The notes beneath the pieces were generated by a model that saw only the letters and a list, made by a program, of their open reading frames with translations, did not search any database and had not been told where the DNA came from. Position numbers and translations under genes: made by a program. A stretch of 64,000 nt of DNA from Mesocentrotus franciscanus (taxonomy: Eukaryota > Echinodermata > Echinoidea > Camarodonta > Strongylocentrotidae), in assembly GCA_037976565.1 (NCBI GenBank), contig CP137685.1, positions 23,165,796-23,229,795 of the forward strand, in the 5' to 3' direction. Of this stretch, positions 36,346-47,690 are shown in pieces. Position 1 is the first letter of the stretch, and each line of letters opens with the position of its first letter.

Positions 36346-36606
36346 AGATTTATATTTAACTGGAAACAGTCAAATAATATTGAAGCTTTTGATATATATT
36401 TATATAAAATTATATCCCATGATAAATACAGTAGAGACAGGAAGATTATGTGTGTGTCATATAGAGTTAATCACGTCAGATCCGTCCTTTTTTTCTTTTT
36501 CTTTTTCTATATCTCAATCTGTCTTACATCATCCTAGTATCTCAAGCTGCAGTTCATAGCTACTAGATTTTCACCCAGATTTGCACCCCGATACCAAAAT
36601 CTGGCT

Positions 36607-36921
36607 ACACCCTTAGGGTAAAGAAGGGTCAAGACGTCGTACCCCCCTTCCCCAGTTATGAGGTGCCGTGGTCTCGTGGATAAATTATGTCGTCGGACTG
36701 TGGATCACATGGTTCGCGGTTCGATTCCCGCCGCGGCACTAATGTTCTTTGGCAAGACATTAATCTACATTTGCCACTCTTAATTCCTTGAATACTGTGA
36801 GCTGTGAGCACAGAAATCGGTAGCCCAGCAGAGCCGGGGTAATATTGGAGCATTAGAGAACCTTGCGTGGTGGATATGTGGGTTTTATCATCTTGGTACA
36901 CCCTTGGGGTAAAGAAGGGTC
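36607..36921 (+). mobile_element. tRNA-derived SINE, copy 2, between direct repeats
   Basis: The head has an 8-bp acceptor-like stem (GTGCCGTG 36663-36670 with CGCGGCAC 36732-36739), an A box (TGGTCTCGTGGAT) and a B box (GGTTCGATTCC 36718-36728). The body follows with TTCTTTGGCAAGACATTAAT and CTACATTTGCCACTC. It is bracketed by ACACCCTTAGGGTAAAGAAG+GGTC at 36607-36630 and a one-mismatch repeat at 36898-36921. These could be a long target duplication or part of a larger duplicated unit. Confidence 0.85.
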
Positions 36922-37317
36922 TGCACCCCTACCCCCATTATGTTATGTACTTCCAAATTCACCGATATACATGCATCTTTACCAATCACCAGTATGACCA
37001 GACTCCTCGCCCCTTTCTGCAGATGCAAACATGATTACTCCATTGTACCCCATAGATCCTCCATCCGGACACGCCCTTACCCTCTCGCATCACACCACAG
37101 GGGTATATATTTGTACCCGATTGATCTCACTATCATAAGTTGTTATTCCAGACATCTTAATTCCCTACACTAGCAGCTACGCACGATCGATGATATAGTG
37201 TTTCATTTGAGACAGCATCGAGTCAAGATGGGTCACATAGATCCAAGGATGAAAATATTTCCTTCGCGACTAAATCTCTTACCTGTCTCGATTCTTGAGG
37301 TGATTTTGTCAGGATGG
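36922..37317. other. No gene recognised
   Basis: A 77-codon frame here has no recognisable motif. Confidence 0.4.
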
Positions 37318-37330
37318 CTCTCTCTCTCCT

Positions 37331-37362
<32 letters not shown>

Positions 37363-37498
37363 TTGTTCTTCTTGTTCTTCTCCTTCATCTCCTCCTCCTT
37401 CTTCCTTCCTGTTCTTGTTCTTTCTAATTTTCTCTCTATCTTCTCCTGCCTCTCTCTGTGTCGCTATTCCCCCTCTCTCTCTCCTTCTGTCAGTCTGA

Positions 37499-37533
<35 letters not shown>
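37318..37533. repeat. (CTT)n / (CT)n polypyrimidine tract
   Basis: CTCT, then TTCTTC repeats, then mixed CT. The Phe-rich and Glu-rich open frames on the two strands are artefacts. Confidence 0.95.
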
Positions 37534-37535
<2 letters not shown>

Positions 37536-38204
37536 CTTACTTTATACGTGTTGGAAACTTGGAAGAAAGATTTATTAACCGAATTTGTTGTCTTTATAAC
37601 GAAAATCAGCTTATTGCATTACTTTGAGAATATCTGCTCACAGTAATGAAAGCGTCCTAGTAGAACTAAGCTGTTATTATCTCCATGGCGATAGTATACA
37701 ATTTCTACGTGATATTTATTTATTTGTGATCCCTTTACTTCGTCACCCGCTCTCCTTGCATTTTTTCTCCAATCCAGCACTCTCGTACAATTCAATCTCG
37801 TGCTCTGATTGTGGGTATTTTCTCTGCATTTGCAATAACCAATCTTTCTTACGATCTATGTTTAGCCTGTTTTCCCCGAAAAAAATATGTATTAACTTAT
37901 GTTATTATATTTTGCAATATATTGCACCCAATGCACCGCAATGAATTAGAGATAATTTTGTGTATAATTTATTTTTAAATTTGTGCGTAAAGCTATTTTT
38001 ATTGTGACGGAGCTGATACGTGACTATCGTGTGGTTACTGGTTCTGTTATTGGTTGTAATTTTAAAGTTTTTGAGGCGCCATTTCTTGCTGGACTTGAAC
38101 ATGGATGAGTAGATTAAGTCGTATTGGAGCCATTCTCCCGCTGGGTGACACATGGTTTGCTTCTCTGACCATACGGGGCGCTTTAATAAATGTCCATTGA
38201 GAGA
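37534..38204. other. No gene recognised
   Basis: A 106-codon open frame (37624-37944, + strand) is Ser/Cys/Phe rich with no motif and no ATG start supported by context. Confidence 0.35.
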
Positions 38205-38892
38205 GAACTTGGGATGTATTATGGGGTAATATTAACTGTGTAGGTCACCAGGAGGATGCAAAAGAAAGAGAGAGGGAGGGAAGGAGGGAGGGGGAAGGAG
38301 GGAGAGAACATGATTGGTATTATGAGGTAATAGCAACTTTGTAGATCACCGGGAAGGTGCAAAAGAGAGAGAGAGAGAGAGAGAGGAGAGGGAGGGAGAG
38401 GGAGGGAGGGAGGGAGGGTGTATGAGAGGGAACATGATCAGTATTGTGAGGTAATAAAAACTGTAGATAACCGGAATAGGTGCAAGAGAGAGAGAGAGAG
38501 GGGGGAGAGGGAGGGAGGGAGAGGAGGAGGGAGGGGGTATGAGAGGGAACATGATCAGTATTGTGAGGTAATAAAACTGTAGATAACCGGAATAGGTGCA
38601 AGAGAGAGAGAGAGAGAGAGAGAGGGGGAGGGAGGGAGGGAGAGGGGGAGGGAGGGAGGGAGAGGGGGAGGGAGGGAGGGGGTGTATGAGAGGGAACATG
38701 ATAAGTATTGTGAGGTAATGAAAACTGTAGATAACCGGAATAGGTGCAAGAGAGAGAGAGAGAGAGAGAGAGGGGGAGAGGGAGGGAGAGGAGGGAGGGA
38801 GGGAGGGGGGGTGTATGAGAGGGAACATGATCGGTATTATGAGGTAATAAAAACTGTAGATAACCGGAATAGGTGCAAGAGAGAGAGAGAAT
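38205..38892 (+). repeat. Composite tandem array of about 120-140-bp units with GA/GGGA expansions
   Basis: Six units share a unique core (AACATGATCAGTATTGTGAG, GTAATAAAAACTGTAGATAA, CCGGAATAGGTGCAAG) with starts near 38208, 38308, 38431, 38548, 38696 and 38824. Cores are separated by (GA)n and (GGGA)n stretches of different length. The first two units are the most diverged and the last four nearly identical, suggesting spread from the right-hand side. Pro/Ser/Leu frames on the minus strand are artefacts. Confidence 0.93.
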
Positions 38893-39262
38893 TGGGAATA
38901 TTAGGAGTTACAAGAGATAGAAGGGAATGGGAAACATAAGGAGAGAGATAAGAGAAAGGGGGACGTGAAGGAAGGACGAGATATACAAGTAGAGAGAGAG
39001 GGGGGTAGGGGATAGAAGGAGACTGAGAAGGGGCATGCCTGATAAGTTTTAATGAATTTAATTTTTGAAAGCATTTAAGGCTTGCAAGAAAGAAAAAAAT
39101 AATGTAAGGTAATAGAGGAGGTGATATAGGTAAAGCACTTATTATTACTAAAGTTTTGTTTTGATTAAAGTGGCACATATGTATGTATGACCATGACAGG
39201 AGAACACAAAATGTGCCATGAATTACATTAATTTATTAAAGAGTACTTGTACATCCATTGAA
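38893..39262. other. Purine-rich decay zone
   Basis: GAGA-rich to about 39035, then AT-rich. No gene was recognised. Confidence 0.45.
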
Positions 39263-39403
39263 AACACGATCGCAAGTACTTTCGAAAAATCACCTTAAGG
39301 CGATTTCAGTAGCCTTGTGCGTCACCTATTGAAATATGTGGACATGACAATTACATATTCTGTAATCCAAACAGTTGATTTTTCGAAAATAGTTATGATC
39401 GTC
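39263..39403. mobile_element. MITE 'AACACGATCGCAA', copy 1 (decayed)
   Basis: Left AACACGATCGCAAGTACTTT then CGAAAAATCA. Right TTTTTCGAAAATAGTTATGA followed by TCGTC. It contains AGTAGCCTTGTGCGTCACC and TTCTGTAATCC, shared with copies 2 and 3. Confidence 0.78.
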
Positions 39404-39581
39404 TTTAAATGATATAATTATCTAAAGAAGATATGGAGTTGTTGATGAAGAGAATAGTCTATACTATTTGTTATCTCCGACTATATGATATTGGTTAATA
39501 TTTATAGAAATGTTCTCTACTTTGACGGTTTTATGATCCAGAGAAAAGTGTAATTAACTCTCTGGTATTATTATTTCAAAG

Positions 39582-39758
39582 AACACGATCGCAAATGTTT
39601 TCGAGAAATCAACGTCAATAGCCTTGTACATTACCCATTAAATTGTGTGAAAATGACAGTGACGTATTCTGTAATCCGAACATGATTTCAATGGGGCAGA
39701 CAATAGGGTATTGAAATCGACCTTAAGTTGGTTTTTCGAAAATATTTGCGATCGTGTT
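39582..39758. mobile_element. MITE 'AACACGATCGCAA', copy 2 (177 bp)
   Basis: The left AACACGATCGCAAATGTTTT and right (reverse complement) AACACGATCGCAAATATTTT termini are near-perfect inverts. The body includes CAATAGCCTTGTACATTACC and CAATAGGGTATTGAAATCGA. Confidence 0.9.
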
Positions 39759-40230
39759 ATATCTAACTCGTTTAATTTGCTTCAGTTTCTACAACCACTA
39801 TACAATAAAGCCGCATAAAGAATGAAAACAACCAGAAATTGAAATATCATGAACAATGTTTTATGTTCAGTGACCAATAATAACATTTCACGACAGCAGA
39901 TTTCGATGGGGGTTTTTTTCCTTCGAAATGTACACTAATTATTACTCCTCTGTGTATCTATTTCGGTATTTCTCATGCATTTTATGTTAATAGAAGCAGT
40001 TCACCAAGTGAAAAAAAGACAAGTAGACAAAGAAGATGAAAAGGACACTTTGTTGTTGGTAGGTTCAGAGTTTCTTTGACGCTAGTGATTGTGTAGGAGC
40101 GTGACCGATATTTTATCGCTTGGTAAGCTTCTCATGCTGTGCCACACGTGTTTGTTTCCATAGCGTAACTTCATGATGCCCGAACCGCATGTGGTATGTG
40201 TCTTGAGAATTTTAAGTAGACATGTGGGAC
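39759..40230. other. No gene recognised
   Basis: Nothing recognised. Confidence 0.4.
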
Positions 40231-40612
40231 TTAAAGAGAAGGTTGAGTTGTGGGTGAAAATAATTTGTGAGCGCTATCATTTTATTATGCAAGTATGGAA
40301 GAACATCAGAGAAAAAAATGTTCCCTGAAAAGCATGGCTCTTCAAATGCCTTAATATTCTAAATATGGCATGTAACATCATAAAAATCGTGTCGGAATTT
40401 TATCCACATTTTCGTGTAGTCCCATATACATTTTTCTGTGTGCAGTGCTGGTAACTTACCAAGACTGGGCCGAATTTTTATCATTTTGATGATTCCAGAA
40501 CCTTGCAGTACACACCAATACTTATATGCTAGATGATCAACCTTTTCTGATCGATTCCACAACGTTTCTTTCACAATGCAATCGCATGACCAGAACTCAA
40601 CTGTATCTTTAA
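40231..40612 (+). mobile_element. TTAA-type MITE, family C, best-preserved copy (382 bp)
   Basis: Left TTAAAGAGAAGGTTGAGTTG and right (reverse complement) TTAAAGATACAGTTGAGTTC, with TTAA at both edges (40231-40234, 40609-40612). The interior is shared with four other copies in the window. No transposase. Confidence 0.9.
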
Positions 40613-41264
40613 AGGTCCCTTTAAGCTGCTGTTATACATGTATGAAACATGTTCATTACGGCTCAGTAGACCGGTTTACTCTAACGTATTCAAATTTATT
40701 AATGTTTCTTTCCTGGGGACCTAGTGACGAAGTATTACATTGACCTTTTATTGAAGAATGAACTAAAATACTTGGAATCCAGGTGCATACAATATTTGTT
40801 GCTATGTCTGGCAAGCCTTGAGGTTGTCAAGAACAACCTTTGTTTAAAAAGTATGCCTAAAATTTGAACATGTTAGTAAACCGGTCTAATGAAGAGGACG
40901 TTACCCCTTCATAATTTTTTTTTTAATTTGTTATGGAAATGTTTAATATCGTTTTAATTTTAACAAATGATTTTCCTACTTTGGAAAAAATATATCGTAA
41001 TAGGTAAAATACATTTAACCAAAATCGCTTGATAAAAGTTACATTTATCAGGTGTACAAAACTGTATAGAGTTCCCGTCTGTAAAGGATCTAAGGTTTGT
41101 TTTTTTTTGTTTTTTTCGATTTGTCTTTCCCTTGCCTCTCCGGAGCGAAAATTATAAAAACACTATCTTTTACGTCATTTTCGTTCAATAGTGTACCTGA
41201 TGTCTCAAGGCAGATATGTACGGAATTTCATATAAAAAAATTGATTACCGCTGCAAAATATTTA
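40613..41264. other. No gene recognised
   Basis: AT-rich. A 66-codon frame (41097-41297) is Phe-rich and starts outside any recognised context. Confidence 0.4.
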
Positions 41265-41430
41265 GGAAATGTCATAGATTTTTACTTTCTTTCTTAGTTC
41301 CAAATATATAGGCCTCTACTTGAACTGAAACTATATTGATTTTAAAGGAAATGTCAAAGATTTTTACTTTCTTTCTTAGTTCCAAATATATAGGCCTCTA
41401 TTTGACCTGAAGCTATATTGATTTTTTCTT
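41265..41430 (+). repeat. 82-bp tandem duplication
   Basis: GGAAATGTCATAGATTTTTA at 41265 recurs at 41347. Both run through CTTTCTTTCTTAGTTCCAAA, ATATAGGCCTCTA and CTATATTGATTTT, with about five differences, so it is recent. Confidence 0.95.
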
Positions 41431-42099
41431 TTCTTTATGAACATATACATTTCCTATTTTGTTTACTCTCCTCATGGATATATCTTTAAAAAATTATCCA
41501 CGATTCAATTGTCGTTGCCCTTGAATCCAGTCGAAAATAACAGCGGAAGAGCTGGATTTTAAAAAAAGTTTTGGATAGAAAGTAAAATGATATTGAGGGT
41601 TGAAGCCCGCTGGTGGCGTTGTTATTGTGAGGTGGGTCTAATATGGACTAGTGTTACCAGTCCTTGGGGAGCAGACCGAGGCTCTCAGGGGGTAATGTTT
41701 GACAGGAGGAGTGGAACGATACCAATTAAAACAGCCCTACCAGACAATGACCTGGGTCGATGAGGTTCTTTTGTTTCCAAGTAATAAGTTAACATCTCAA
41801 ATTCTGGGAACTGCACGATTTCTTGAAGGAACTATTTTGACAACTGATATGGTCGTGAACGTCGGTCAGGACCAAGAGTGGAACTCCATTAATTTTAAAA
41901 TAATAATTGGACCTCCATTCATTTTCACGCTCATACCTGTTTGTAATACTACGCTGGTGTGTTGCGGCTAGGGGAAAATATTTATGGTTTGGATATTCGA
42001 TGGAACTAAAATGGTTTGGTGGCAGTGTTCAGGATAGAATATTGCTCGGCCGTTTAATAGGTGAAGGAGATTATGAAAAACAAAGGAAAGGCTAGTAGG
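41431..42099. other. No gene recognised
   Basis: A 90-codon frame (41699-41971) reads like mixed protein sequence but has no known motif and no evident splice partners. Confidence 0.3.
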
Positions 42100-42233
42100 T
42101 GAAAGTGAGAAAATATTTGATAGGAATGTGGATGAAGGAGAATGATGTAGAAGAGGAAAGAAGAAGACAAAGTAAAAGAAGATGATGATGATGATGAAGG
42201 AGATGAAGAAGAAAAAGAAGAAGAAAAAGAAAA

Positions 42234-42277
<44 letters not shown>

Positions 42278-42480
42278 AACAAGAAGAACAAGAAGAACAA
42301 GAAGAACAAGAAGAATAAGTAGAACAAGAACAAGATCAATCCGAACAAGAACAAGGAGAAGAACAAACAGAAAAGGAAGGGGAAGAAGAAAAATAAATTA
42401 ATGAAGAAGAATTAGAAAGAGGTGTAGGGGAAGAATAAGAAATAAAAAAAGAAGAATGAGGACAGGAAGATGTTCATGAT
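42100..42480. repeat. Purine-rich compound microsatellite: GAT, GAA, GTA, AAGAAC
   Basis: (GAT)n at 42180-42196, GAA-rich to 42235, (GTA)n at 42236-42277, then an AAGAAC repeat to about 42315, and A/G-rich sequence to 42480. The 132-codon Tyr/Phe-rich minus frame is an artefact. Confidence 0.93.
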
Positions 42481-43162
42481 ATAAGTAAATGAGGAGGATA
42501 AGAATTGAAGCTTTAAGGGGAAGTAGAAGTAGGACCATCGTATGCGTGACTGTGAACAATTGAATTTTGTGTAAAATTCTAAATATATTCAAAATAAGGA
42601 ATCGTTAGTGAAATATTAAATCATTTCTTTGGCTGTCTCTCTTGGTACCGAACTAGTTGTTTCTTCCCTGTGCTATCGATGTAAAGACTCTCAATTGTGT
42701 CGTCACCATATTAATGATGAAGGATGAGGTTATGTATATACTAGAGCTCCGACGCTTGTCACGTCATGAATCATTTTTAATGAAAGTACGTGAAGATATT
42801 TGGTTGACGGGACAGTGTGAGCTACCATAAATCGCTTGATATCAGATACTTCTGTCAATGTACTTCTCTCTTATCATTGCTTGTTGTGATTGACATGCAG
42901 CAGGAATGTTTATCTAACTTTCATATAATTGGACGTTTTCCATCCATCATCGTTACAGATGCCACCAGTAGTTTTTATGTCGTAGCTCTTTAAAGTGTCC
43001 TTCTAAATCATGTAATCATCTTATTCTTTAAATAATTGTTGCTATCCAGCATTATCCAGCTATGATATTTGACTTTTTGCCAATGACACTTATTGTGAAT
43101 GGTATCCTTTATCGTTAACATTCTTTTTCATTTATTATTCTGCCCTTCACTCAAAGAATCTC
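42481..43162. other. No gene recognised
   Basis: Nothing recognised. Confidence 0.4.
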
Positions 43163-43322
43163 TCTACAATGCTCTCTCTCTATCTCTCTCTCTCTTTCTC
43201 TCTCTCTCTCCCTCTTTCTCCTTATCTCTCTCTCTCTCCCTGTTTCTCCTCATCTCTCTCTCTGTCTCTTCCTTCCTTCTCTCTCTACCCCCCCCCCCTC
43301 TCTCTCCATCCTTCTCTCGCCT
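43163..43322. repeat. (CT)n polypyrimidine tract
   Basis: CT runs with CTTT and C9 (43287-43298) interruptions. Confidence 0.95.
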
Positions 43323-44174
43323 TCTCAGTTACAGTCAAGATTCACATTGCCCCCTGATTGAGCAGTTTTAGGCCCTTCTCTGAATCAAAATATAATTCTT
43401 CAAGCTCTGTAATGTTGTAAAAAGAAATCATTTTTGTATAGAAATCCTTTTGTATAAGCATCGTTATGTAGACATGCTTTATAACAAATCAAATATACTT
43501 CGAAACAAACGGTGACTTCCAATACAATTGCATCGAGTAAAAATGTCATTTTCAGAAAGTACTTTTCAGAAAGTACTTTACGTAATAGTGATTGATTTAA
43601 TAGTGATGACAATACATGTATATAAGATGTGTACGGCGCACACTCCACTTGAAATCAAACGCTCAAGACGCACTTGTGCAAAAGATGAAATCGCATAAAA
43701 AAAAAACATCTGCATTATGAACAGAAGAACAACATATGATATGAACGTTGACGTACGATTGTTCATCCGTGGCTTACGATGGCTGTTACGGCGATTTACC
43801 CTAATTTGATTTTCACTCAATCTTGTTAAAAGAAAAATATGGTGGGAGGAGCATGGCCGATTTTTTGGGGCTATGACGGTTCTCGCTCTCTGCATGAAGG
43901 CACTACCTGTTTTAGGAACAAAAACTGGGTTAAATCGTTTAATTGAATGAAGTGTGCTCAGATTTAAAGTTAGGAGCAGATGCCAATAGGCTGTGGAAGC
44001 TTTGAGCAATTCAGTATGTGGTACAGTCTATCTTGTATATGTATCCATAGAAAATGTCAGTAAGTGAAAAGGGAAGATGGTATTGAGTAAACTTTTTGAG
44101 ACGGTTGCAGTGTTGCTTATAAACTCCAAAATTCATCATTACTGGAATTGTCGTACGGAAGTTATAACGTCATT
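43323..44174. other. No confirmed gene; 143-codon minus frame
   Basis: The longest open frame outside repeats (43578-44009, minus) has a basic middle and a hydrophobic stretch near its C-terminal third. It matches no family I know. AAAGTACTTT..CAGAAAGTACTTT (43555-43579) is a small direct repeat. I do not call it a gene. Confidence 0.25.
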
Positions 44175-44456
44175 TAATAATAATAATAATAATAATAATA
44201 ATAGTGGGTTTCTGTAAATCGCTCATGCCTGTCAAACTTTACACTCCTTGGGCTCCACAATTGTTACACCGGCTTTAGCATAGCTGCCATAATGGCGCTC
44301 TATAGCATTTCAAAGAATCGATTCCTGTCAGGTACCCATTTACCTCTCCTGGGTCGACTGTGGCAAATGTAGATTAATGTCTTGCCAAAGGACGATAGTG
44401 CTGTAGCGGGGATACTCAGTCCGGCGACTTATGACCTAGACCACAACACCTCTACG
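44175..44456 (-). mobile_element. tRNA-derived SINE (minus) with (AAT)n tail
   Basis: The (TAA)n run at 44175-44203 is the SINE 3' tail. The body follows in reverse: GTGGGTTTCTGTAAATCGCT, CTCATGCCTGTCAA, ACCGGCTTTAGCATAGCTGC, CATAATGGCGCTC, CAGGTACCCATTTACCTC and AATGTAGATTAATGTCTTGC. It ends in a worn tRNA-like head (GACCACAACACCTC). Confidence 0.87.
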
Positions 44457-44639
44457 TTGATGTTTTATCTCTTTTCATGTGATCCTATTTATAGCCTATC
44501 ATCGGATAATTAGTATTCTCATGCATGAACATAGCTAGGTACATGCAGTTTGCTTCCCCTCCATAGTAATACTCGTCGATACATTTATGATTTGTAAGAT
44601 AAGAAATATATCGACTTTGCCACGCAAACCTAAAGTGAC

Positions 44640-44835
44640 TTAAAGCCCCACTGTACTACTTGTAGCTATTTGCTCCCTCTATATAGAAAACAATGCCTAA
44701 GCGGTGCCCGTTGGTCCCCCATGATCCTCTTTTTCTTATGTTAATTGAGAGCTGTGTTGATGAGATAACCACCTGTCAGTGACCACGCTAATCCCTCTAA
44801 TCCCTCCTGGCCAAACTAGTGCAGAGGGGCTTTAA
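44640..44835 (+). mobile_element. TTAA-ended MITE, family E, copy 1 (196 bp)
   Basis: Left TTAAAGCCCCACTGTACTAC and right (reverse complement) TTAAAGCCCCTCTGCACTAG form a TIR of about 24 bp with TTAA at both edges. An inverted, slightly decayed copy lies at 61634-61823. Confidence 0.92.
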
Positions 44836-45294
44836 AACAATTCTTCTTTTAAACCTGTTAGTATCCATATCAGGAAGCAGACAAGCAGATAAAACCATAC
44901 CAAAATCTCAGCTGCTGTATATGGATCATGACATGTTGAAATTAATTCAATATTATGTGTTATTTGTGATATCAAGGTCTCTCATGAGGATGTGTTACAG
45001 TATAATGTTTTATGATCCATTAGAAGGTCGAAATGCGAGATCACGATACGTGTTTACAACTTTGTGCCATGACTCGCTGTCTGCGTTTTAGAGGATTATG
45101 GAGATGAAGATCGGGTTGAAAGAAACAGGGACATTAAACATGAGATACAAAACTTCTCTTTGCGGTACAAAATAATGAACTCTTTATATGCCACATAAAT
45201 AATCGCCCCTTGCCACATGGTACTTACGATGGGATAGAAGGCATGTAAGGCTTTAAGATTATTTAACGGTTTAACGTGCAAGATTAAACTTATA
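44836..45294. other. No gene recognised
   Basis: A 90-codon + frame (44819-45091) begins inside the MITE and has no motif. Confidence 0.35.
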
Positions 45295-45470
45295 CCAGTG
45301 TAAAAGGGTTTTCATGGAGCCATTTTCAAGACCAGAAATTGTTAATTTTGCAAAGCCATTGTGTTACACAAAGCAATCCTTCCATCAATTAGTGCGTTTT
45401 GTTTTGTGCGAAATTGCACGTGAGGCAAACGAGCGACCGTGCAGATGGGCGAAGAAAGCAACCGAAAGGT
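45295..45470 (+). repeat. Dispersed repeat, + copy (partner 36150-36345)
   Basis: The landmarks GTAAAAGGGTT, TTCAAGACCAGAAAT, AATTTTGCAAAGCC, CAATCCTTCCATCAATTA, ATTGCACGTGAGGCAAACGA and GCGACC match the partner's reverse complement. Non-coding by its substitution pattern. Confidence 0.78.
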
Positions 45471-45687
45471 TAGATGCACTGAACACGTTGATAGACTTGT
45501 AAAAAAGTTGGAATGTGTATCATGACTTCCCAGTGTCTTATTCATCCAGTGTGGAAGAGATGAATGAATGAATGAGACACGACATCGTGAGTTCATGACC
45601 CGGCATACAACTACACAATATACTGGTAGACGACTTATTGGCTCCGGCAAATAGGAGATCATGGAACTTGGAGAACCCATTCACTCC

Positions 45688-45690
<3 letters not shown>
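45471..45690. other. No gene recognised
   Basis: Nothing recognised. Confidence 0.4.
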
Positions 45691-45730
<40 letters not shown>

Positions 45731-45825
45731 CCTCCCACCTCTCTTTCCTACCCCCCCCCTCTCTCTCTCTCTCACACACAAACACACATAAACACACACA
45801 CCTTCACTCCTCTCTCTCTCTCCCC

Positions 45826-45858
<33 letters not shown>

Positions 45859-45866
45859 ACTCTCTT
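45691..45866. repeat. (CT)n with central (CA)n
   Basis: CT at 45691-45732, C-rich/CT at 45733-45771, CACACA/AAACACA at 45772-45802, then CT again to about 45866. Confidence 0.95.
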
Positions 45867-46039
45867 GCCGAGGCTAATGATTATATCACGAAAATCTTTG
45901 ACCATGATTGAAAGGTGGCTGATGCGATTTTCAGATACCCATCTGAGCAGCTCATCTTTACTTTTTAACGATTTCTTCTTGGAATATGGGGTGAATAGGT
46001 ATTAGGTGTGTGGTGGTTGAGGGGACAGCGGTGTAAGCC

Positions 46040-46310
46040 GTGTTAATGATGGTGATGGTGAAGATAACGATGATGATTATTGCGGTGGTGGTAGTGGTGG
46101 TATAATGGTTGGCTCCGCTGATGGTGGTGATGAAGATAAAGAATTATACTGTGCAGTAGCGGTGTTAATGGTTGTGATGGTGAAGACAACGATGATGATT
46201 ATTGTGGTGGTGGTGGTGGTGGTTGTGGTAGTAATTATATTGATGGTGGTATAATGGTTGGCTCCGCTGATGGTGGTCATGAAGAAGATAAAGAATTATA
46301 CTGGTTATCA
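46040..46310 (+). repeat. GGT/GAT-rich tract with 122-bp duplication
   Basis: TGTTAATGATGGTGATGGTG at 46041 recurs as TGTTAATGGTTGTGATGGTG at 46163. Both are followed by AACGATGATGATTATTG, a (GGT)n run, TATAATGGTTGGCTCCGCTG and AGATAAAGAATTATACTG. More GAT/GGT repeats follow at 46370-46410. Confidence 0.9.
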
Positions 46311-46410
46311 TGAGGATAGTATGATGAGATATAGGAACATCAGTTATGATTGTAAGAGCGCATGATTAATATGATGATGATAGTGATGATGATGGTGGTG
46401 GTGGTGGTGG

Positions 46411-47436
46411 CGGAGTCCATGTGATTCTAATATTAAATCCAAGTGTTAGATATTGCTCGATAAGGTATTCATAGATTAAACAGACTCATGCAAATGTGTC
46501 CCACTACTCCTGTGAAATTGGTCCTGACTAGAGTCAATCCCTTGAACATGTCACATCATGCCAATGTTATCTGCTCTTGCAATCATCTCCCATTTCCTTC
46601 CCCCTCTTTGACTAGTGAAGAACTGTACTGGTAGCAACTGGTTCAGGCTGTTATAGTAGAAGGATATAAGAGAACGACGTTATGTCTTAGACTAGGATGC
46701 TAAACTTCATTCATCTTGTAAGTAACGCATCCGTGTCTTGTAATCTGTTCTTTGCATCTGAACTACTTCAGGATCTGCCAATCTGCTTCAGGTTTCCTGT
46801 ATCAGTAGTTCATGTCGTATCTGACCACGTTCTCATTTCGCATGCCCTCGTCGATCCAAACCCCTTACTCTCTTTGAAGTCAAGTCTTTTTAAGGCAAAC
46901 CCTTAAAAAAACATCCTTTCCTGAATTGGGATTTAATCGAATTGAATTGAAATCCAGACTCATTTCCCAATGACGAACTTTACAATTGGTTTATCATCTG
47001 ATTGGACGGAGGAAACATTGCAAACTAGAAGAAAGCTCAACCCTAAAAAGGGCATATTTTTAGAATGGAATTAACAAGTGAAATCATAAAACTAAATTTG
47101 CATTGAGAGTTATACATGTTTTCAAAGTAAGGAAAGTTAAAGATAGGCAGAAGATAATTATAGCCGAAGGGAATAGCAGAGAGATTGGCATTGGTAAATA
47201 TAGACGTTTTTTATTTTTAGTATAATAGGATTATGTGGAATGTTGTGGACTCAGAAGTATCATCCATCACTGATCCACATTCGACTACAGATTTCTAGTT
47301 AGAGTACTAGCAAGACAGTGCTCATCTTTTTTAAAAATCCGATTGAGTTATCTCTTCCTCAGACGTATATACATGTATTTTATTTGTCTATCATAATTTT
47401 TTGTACAAAATGGTCATTTTAATGATAAAAATGATC
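46411..47436. other. No gene recognised
   Basis: Nothing beyond short open frames. Confidence 0.4.
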
Positions 47437-47690
47437 ATAAGAATTTGTTTGCCAAGGAGAGCCTTAACAGCAATCAGTGCTGTTCTTCCTGAGGGACCTG
47501 CAATTATTATTACCCCAGCACTTGCCAGGTATCCATTTACACGTGGGGGGCAAATGCGGATTACTGTCATTTCAAATGACTTTAGTGCCGGGCTGGGATT
47601 CGAACCCTCAACCTATAGGATTGAGAGTCAAGTGAACGAACCACCATACCACGACACTTCCACATTCATTCCCTACTGGACAAGATCATT
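47437..47690 (-). mobile_element. tRNA-derived SINE, second subfamily (minus)
   Basis: Read on the minus strand the head runs AGTGTCGTGGTATGGTGGTT, then GGTTCGAATCCC (B box) and GCCCGGCACT, an acceptor-like pairing with the start. The body on the + strand includes TTTGTTTGCCAAGGAGAGCC, GAGGGACCTGCAATTATTAT, TACCCCAGCACTTGCCAGGT and GGCAAATGCGGATTA. The body matches 63866-64000. Confidence 0.83.

Noticed and set aside
36663..36739. Functional tRNA gene
   Set aside because: A and B boxes and an acceptor stem are present, but the sequence continues into the shared SINE body, occurs repeatedly, and lacks a convincing anticodon stem.
41968..42366. 132-codon Tyr/Phe-rich minus frame
   Set aside because: Direct translation of GTA/GAA microsatellite sequence.
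43578..44009. 143-codon minus frame as a membrane protein gene
   Set aside because: No family motif, no supported start or splice site, and hydrophobic parts come from T-rich DNA.
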